This document shows, in pieces, positions 60,098-64,000 of a stretch of DNA of 64,000 nucleotides. A program made the translations under genes and the position numbers. The DNA is taken from assembly GCA_047777345.1 (NCBI GenBank), contig JBKEEJ010000002.1:1-64000 (forward strand), in the 5' to 3' direction. Within the stretch, counting starts at the first letter, position 1, and every line of letters begins with the position of its first letter. The notes below the pieces were generated by a model. That model saw only the letters and a list, made by a program, of their open reading frames with translations, was not told where the DNA came from and did no database searches. Source of the stretch: Anaerocolumna sp047777345 (GTDB lineage: Bacteria > Bacillota > Clostridia > Lachnospirales > Lachnospiraceae).

Positions 60098-60997
60098 TTA
60101 ATCCTTCAAACCGGAGCTTGCCATTGTCTCCATAATCTGACTCTCTGAGAATATAAAAATCAGAATCGGCACTGCCATAACTATTACCGTAACTGCCGCA
60201 GCCTGACCGGTTCTTGCAATACCACCGCTTTGAATCTGCTGTAATGCATATACTAAGGTCTTTCTCTCTTCAGAATAGATAAAAGTTGCCGCCTTATTAT
60301 TCCAAAGTCCCTGTACGGAAAAGATTATGAGCGTTAACCATGCCGGTTTTACGTTTGGCATTACGATATTGCTGAATACTTTCCATTCATTCGCTCCGTC
60401 AATCTTTGCCGCCTCAATCAAAGCCATTGGTAGCCCTTCCATAAACTGTTTCATCAGGAAAAGTCCCATAGGTGCAGCAAAAGCAGGAATAATAATTGCC
60501 CAGTATGTATCAATCCAACCTAATTTGTTAATAATCAGATAGTTTGGAATTGCCGTTATATAACCACTAAACATCAGCGCAACCGTAACCAGTTTAAAGA
60601 AGGTTCTTCCTCCCGGAAATTGATACTTAGCCAACACAAATGCCGCCATAGATGCAAAAAGCAAATGTCCTGCCGTACCTACTACTGTAATAAACACGGT
60701 ATTAAAAACATATCTGGGAAATGTAACCCAGCTCTTACCCATGGTTACAAATAAATCCGAAAAGTTATCCAGCGTAGGGTTTCGTGCAAACAATTTAGGC
60801 GGGAACATAAATAACTCATCCAATGGCTTTAGTGCATTGCTAATGGCAAATACCAAAGGGAACACCATGAGTAATGCTACAAACAGCAGCAAAATGTAAA
60901 TTAAAAAATCTACAATTCTGGAACGGTTTGGCTGTCTTCTTTTTAATTTTGTTGAAATCTTTTTTATTCTATTTGCATTTCTTTTCTGTTTCTTCAT
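60098..60997 (-). CDS. Carbohydrate ABC transporter permease (MalG type)
   Basis: A 299-residue permease with a basic start (KKQKRNANRIKKISTKLKRR) and six helices. The EAA loop is ALIEAAKIDGANEWKVFSNI. Its gene begins one base after the stop of the partner permease gene, so the two are tightly coupled. Second importer set of this operon. Confidence 0.92.
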   Translation of the reverse strand: MKKQKRNANRIKKISTKLKRRQPNRSRIVDFLIYILLLFVALLMVFPLVFAISNALKPLDELFMFPPKLFARNPTLDNFSDLFVTMGKSWVTFPRYVFNTVFITVVGTAGHLLFASMAAFVLAKYQFPGGRTFFKLVTVALMFSGYITAIPNYLIINKLGWIDTYWAIIIPAFAAPMGLFLMKQFMEGLPMALIEAAKIDGANEWKVFSNIVMPNVKPAWLTLIIFSVQGLWNNKAATFIYSEERKTLVYALQQIQSGGIARTGQAAAVTVIVMAVPILIFIFSESQIMETMASSGLKD

Positions 60998-60998
60998 A

Positions 60999-61937
60999 TC
61001 AGGTTCCCACTCTTCTTAACATGTTTTGAATTGCCTTATTACACAAAATCATGATGAAAAACAACATGGTTGCAATTGCAGATGCATAACCCATTTCAAA
61101 TCTTGAATAACCATAGTCAAACAGGTGAGTAACAATCGTTCTTGCTGCATAATCCGTACTTGGATAACCGCATAATGCCATAGTCACATCGCAAACGCCA
61201 AAAGATTGAGTAATTGACATAACTGCGCCAAATAATAACATTGGTTTCATATTTGGAAGAGTAATGTACCACAATTCCTGCCATCGATTTCGAATCCCAT
61301 CCACATAGCCTGCTTCATACTGGGAATGATCCACTCCCTGCAAACCTGCCACAAAAGAAAGGAATCCGGTACCTAAACTCATCCAAAGAATAACCAGCAT
61401 ACAAATCGGAAGCATATATTTGGGATTCACCAGCCATAATACAGGCCCATTAATAATCCCCATATCCATCAGGGCTGCATTTACATATCCATAAGCATCA
61501 CCTCGAAACAAAATGGCGAAGATGACAAATGCATTACCTGCTATGGAAGGAGCATAGAATACAACAACCGCAATTGCTCGAATCCACCGAGGTAATTCAT
61601 TAATCAGCCATGCAAACAGGAAGGAGCTTATATAGCCAAGGGGGCCTGTAATAATTGCAATTATGAAAGTATTTTTTACACCAATTAAGAATACGTCATC
61701 CTGAAGAATTAAGTTGATATAATTTTGTAGTCCCACAAATCTTGGTTTTTCCAAAATGTTATAATAGGTAAAGCTGTAGAATATAGACGTAACAACAGGT
61801 ACTATGTAAAACAAAGTAAACAAGATTGCATAAGGCGCCAGAAATACATAACACATTTTACTTTTCTTGGCCTGCTTAATTGCCACTTTCAAATTGTGCC
61901 TGCGTAATATGAAATATTTACGGATATATTCTTTCAT
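60999..61937 (-). CDS. Sugar ABC transporter permease (MalF type)
   Basis: A 312-residue permease; the first helix is MCYVFLAPYAILFTLFYIVP and the coupling loop is HSQYEAGYVDGIRNRWQELW (EAG variant of the EAA motif). It follows the large binding-protein gene by 13 bases and precedes the MalG-type partner by one base. Confidence 0.92.
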   Translation of the reverse strand: MKEYIRKYFILRRHNLKVAIKQAKKSKMCYVFLAPYAILFTLFYIVPVVTSIFYSFTYYNILEKPRFVGLQNYINLILQDDVFLIGVKNTFIIAIITGPLGYISSFLFAWLINELPRWIRAIAVVVFYAPSIAGNAFVIFAILFRGDAYGYVNAALMDMGIINGPVLWLVNPKYMLPICMLVILWMSLGTGFLSFVAGLQGVDHSQYEAGYVDGIRNRWQELWYITLPNMKPMLLFGAVMSITQSFGVCDVTMALCGYPSTDYAARTIVTHLFDYGYSRFEMGYASAIATMLFFIMILCNKAIQNMLRRVGT

Positions 61938-61950
61938 CTCTCATCTCCTC

Positions 61951-64000
61951 CTATTTAAGCGGCAAACCAAACTCTGAACGTTTCTTGGCAATTTCATTGT
62001 TTATGGTAATCGTATAATCAATAATGGTTTCCCTGGGATCCTCATGAGAATTAATGACCTTACGCATTGCATTTGTAATATGTCTTCCCGTATAATATCC
62101 GCCAGGGATTTCACGAATTCCTACCGTTTGATTCCACTGTTCTGTTAATGTTTCTATATCATCAGCACTCCATGCCAGCTGGCTAAAGGCATTTATATTT
62201 GCCGTTGCATATCTTGCGGAAGAACCCAGCAAAGCTTCAATTTCACGTCCGAAGCGAACCTGTGTATCGGTACTTGCCCACCACTTCATAAATTCCCATG
62301 CTCTTTGTTTTGCTTCCTTATCCTCGGAGGCAATCATCATGGTTGCATTACCGGTAATAAAATCAGAACGATCAATATAAGTATTACCTTCTTCATCTAC
62401 CTTTTCAGTTCCCGGAATTAGTGTGAAATCCCATAAACCTCTGATTTCAGGGGCTGATACCATTAGAGTATTGTAAGTTTGGTAGCTTGCAATACCGATA
62501 GGCATTTCACCGGTACGGAAACGGCTGATAAAATCAAAAAATACAGGGATACCATAATCTGTAAAGAATCTGGTATATACATCCATTGCTTTAACACCGG
62601 CTTCATTGTCTACTATCGCTTTCGTCCCTGCTTCATTATATAAGTCTCCACCCTGCTGAAACAGTAAGCTGAAATAAAGTGATAAATCCGGCGCATTGGA
62701 TGCAACCGATGTACTGGCATTTGCGCTGGTACTGCTGCCTGCCGCCGATGGAATACCAATTGACATATTATTGCCCTGAATGGTAGGAAACATTTCAATC
62801 AAATCCTGCCATGTCTGAGGTATTGTAAGCCCCAATTCTTCCAGAATATCCTTGCGATAAAACATTACGTTAAATGTTTGTGTTTCAGGTATTCCATAAA
62901 TAGCACCATCCAGACAGTACTGTTCATAGGAGCTTTCTGTATAATTGCTCAAAACTTCTTTATAATCTTCAAACTGTGTAATATCCTCAGCCGCACCGCG
63001 AAGTGCATAGTTTACAGGCTGATCGGAACCAACACTAAGAACAACATCCGGACCTCTTCCTGCCATAACCGCACTTAATAATGCATCCGCTGCTACAATC
63101 TCTACATTAACCTTTATTCCCGTATCCGGCGTAAAGGTGTCATCTACCATAGATTTTAAAATTGCTCCCTGATCACGACCGCTTAAAATCCATACAGTAA
63201 CTACGTCATTCTCTTCTGCATAAACATCGCCGACCGCATTATAATCAACAAAGAAGGTTGCGGCGAAGGCCTTGATTTCATGCCACATCTTAGTAAAGAT
63301 ATTGGCTTTGTCTTTTTTCGGTTTTGTATCAGTACTGGTAATTACCAAATAATCAATATCCAGTTTTGTCTGGCTCATATTCAAAACCGCAGTTCCTAAA
63401 GCAGTAATATTATCCTTAAATGTTGTAAACTCTTCCGTGATTTTATTTGGCTTCTTTGTAAATCTCTCCAACTGTTGAGCAAGCGTCTGGGCCGTTGCAA
63501 TTTTATCTGCCTTCTGTCCTGTATATGCAACCATATCATCTACTATCTTATACAGGCGCTTAGATTCCAAATCCATGGCTTCCATTACTTCCGGATATAC
63601 TTTATCAATATTGTAATCACGATATTTATCAGGTGATGCGCCTGTATACACCAGAATTCTTCTGTAAATCTGGTTTAAACGGTAAATGGAATCTTCCAGT
63701 TCCTCCAAAATGATACCGGAACCGCCTAAAGTTGCCTCCAGACGTATCGTATGAGTCCCGGCTGTCAGGTAAAACTTATATGGCTTGCCGTCTTTATCTG
63801 CAAGGGTTAAGCTATTCCAGTCATTATCATATTCAAAAGAAATTTCTTTCATTTCATCAAAAGGTATCTTTCCATCAATATACACTGTTCTGGAAGATAC
63901 ACTGCCACGGGAATAATTCTGTCTTCCCTTAACAGTAATGTTGTAAAATCCATCTTCAGGAACCGTAAATTCCCATTCTATCCACTGTCCTGAATTACAC
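61951..64000 (-). CDS. Large substrate-binding protein with an N-terminal carbohydrate-binding-like domain (5' end outside window)
   Basis: The frame is open to the right edge of the window, so at least 683 residues are present and the true start lies beyond it. The first part looks like a CBM6/35-type beta sandwich (QWIEWEFTVPEDGFYNITVK, FYLTAGTHTIRLEATLGGSG), then a helical region (residues about 100-230 of the visible part). A family 1 solute-binding domain follows (VTVWILSGRDQGAILKSMVD, GPDVVLSVGSDQPVNYALRG, ITGNATMMIASEDKEAKQRA, WEFMKWWASTDTQVRFGREI). Fusion of a glycan-binding module to a sugar importer receptor suggests capture of a polymer or long oligosaccharide. It is the first visible gene of the operon. 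Confidence 0.85.
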   Translation of the reverse strand, partial: CNSGQWIEWEFTVPEDGFYNITVKGRQNYSRGSVSSRTVYIDGKIPFDEMKEISFEYDNDWNSLTLADKDGKPYKFYLTAGTHTIRLEATLGGSGIILEELEDSIYRLNQIYRRILVYTGASPDKYRDYNIDKVYPEVMEAMDLESKRLYKIVDDMVAYTGQKADKIATAQTLAQQLERFTKKPNKITEEFTTFKDNITALGTAVLNMSQTKLDIDYLVITSTDTKPKKDKANIFTKMWHEIKAFAATFFVDYNAVGDVYAEENDVVTVWILSGRDQGAILKSMVDDTFTPDTGIKVNVEIVAADALLSAVMAGRGPDVVLSVGSDQPVNYALRGAAEDITQFEDYKEVLSNYTESSYEQYCLDGAIYGIPETQTFNVMFYRKDILEELGLTIPQTWQDLIEMFPTIQGNNMSIGIPSAAGSSTSANASTSVASNAPDLSLYFSLLFQQGGDLYNEAGTKAIVDNEAGVKAMDVYTRFFTDYGIPVFFDFISRFRTGEMPIGIASYQTYNTLMVSAPEIRGLWDFTLIPGTEKVDEEGNTYIDRSDFITGNATMMIASEDKEAKQRAWEFMKWWASTDTQVRFGREIEALLGSSARYATANINAFSQLAWSADDIETLTEQWNQTVGIREIPGGYYTGRHITNAMRKVINSHEDPRETIIDYTITINNEIAKKRSEFGLPLK

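Noticed and set aside
1..64000. CRISPR arrays, tRNA or rRNA genes, prophage or toxin-antitoxin modules
   Set aside because: No spaced direct-repeat array, no tRNA-like cloverleaf ending in CCA, no rRNA sequence and no phage or addiction genes were recognised by reading both strands; a dedicated search could still find a divergent case.

Overview
The window is a chromosomal segment of a low-GC, anaerobic, motile, sugar-fermenting Firmicute, most probably a member of the Lachnospiraceae (Clostridium cluster XIVa). This is inferred from AT-rich intergenic DNA, AGGAGG-type ribosome sites, T-box leaders, a GGGtGRT/NifU-like gene pair, a LL-diaminopimelate aminotransferase, GatCAB with an archaeal-type AspRS, HD-GYP proteins, and large ATPase-less carbohydrate ABC operons of the type common in this family. 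No rRNA, tRNA, CRISPR array or prophage was recognised.

Layout. 1-3.2 kb is an accessory patch: the tail of an MFS transporter, a decayed ORF, and a complete group II intron (about 860-2890) with its reverse transcriptase. 3.3-13.5 kb is a leftward run of housekeeping genes: the NifU-like/GGGtGRT pair, a 3-methyladenine glycosylase, T-box-controlled MetRS, a secreted 5'-nucleotidase, a thioredoxin-domain protein, lgt and rubredoxin. 13.7-28 kb has a small conserved protein, free methionine sulfoxide reductase behind a structured leader, a hexapeptide acyltransferase, topB, degV, a LUD protein, glyA and the gltB-gltD glutamate synthase operon. 28-33 kb carries a FliK-like gene behind a good sigma-D promoter, an HD-GYP protein, and an intact ISL3-family insertion sequence (31530-33026, 8-bp target duplication) that lies between that HD-GYP gene and its likely promoter. 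33.5-38.4 kb is a T-box (specifier apparently AAC, Asn) aspS-gatC-gatA-gatB operon for indirect Asn-tRNA synthesis; its aspS has two +1 frameshifts. 38.6-49.9 kb holds an LD-carboxypeptidase, the glnA-ANTAR-dapF-dapL operon, a second HD-GYP protein, a small-molecule ABC importer behind a long structured leader, an XRE regulator and cobO. 50-64 kb is one long leftward operon: two sugar importer sets (binding protein plus two permeases each), an NHL/TPR membrane protein, a YIP1 protein, a DUF5696 protein and a GH43 glycosidase.

How it works together. Glutamate synthase (gltB-gltD) and glutamine synthetase (glnA) form the GS-GOGAT cycle. Both transcripts begin within a few bases of a hairpin that shares the ten-base sequence AAGGCGTTCT with the 5' arm of a following intrinsic terminator, so forming one should prevent the other. 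The gene after glnA encodes an ANTAR RNA-binding antiterminator with a degenerate receiver domain, so a shared nitrogen-responsive antitermination circuit is the best-supported regulatory story in the window. The most interesting loose ends are that circuit, the structured leaders at 14.13 kb and 48.65 kb, the frameshifted aspS, and the NHL/YIP1/DUF5696 module in the sugar operon.
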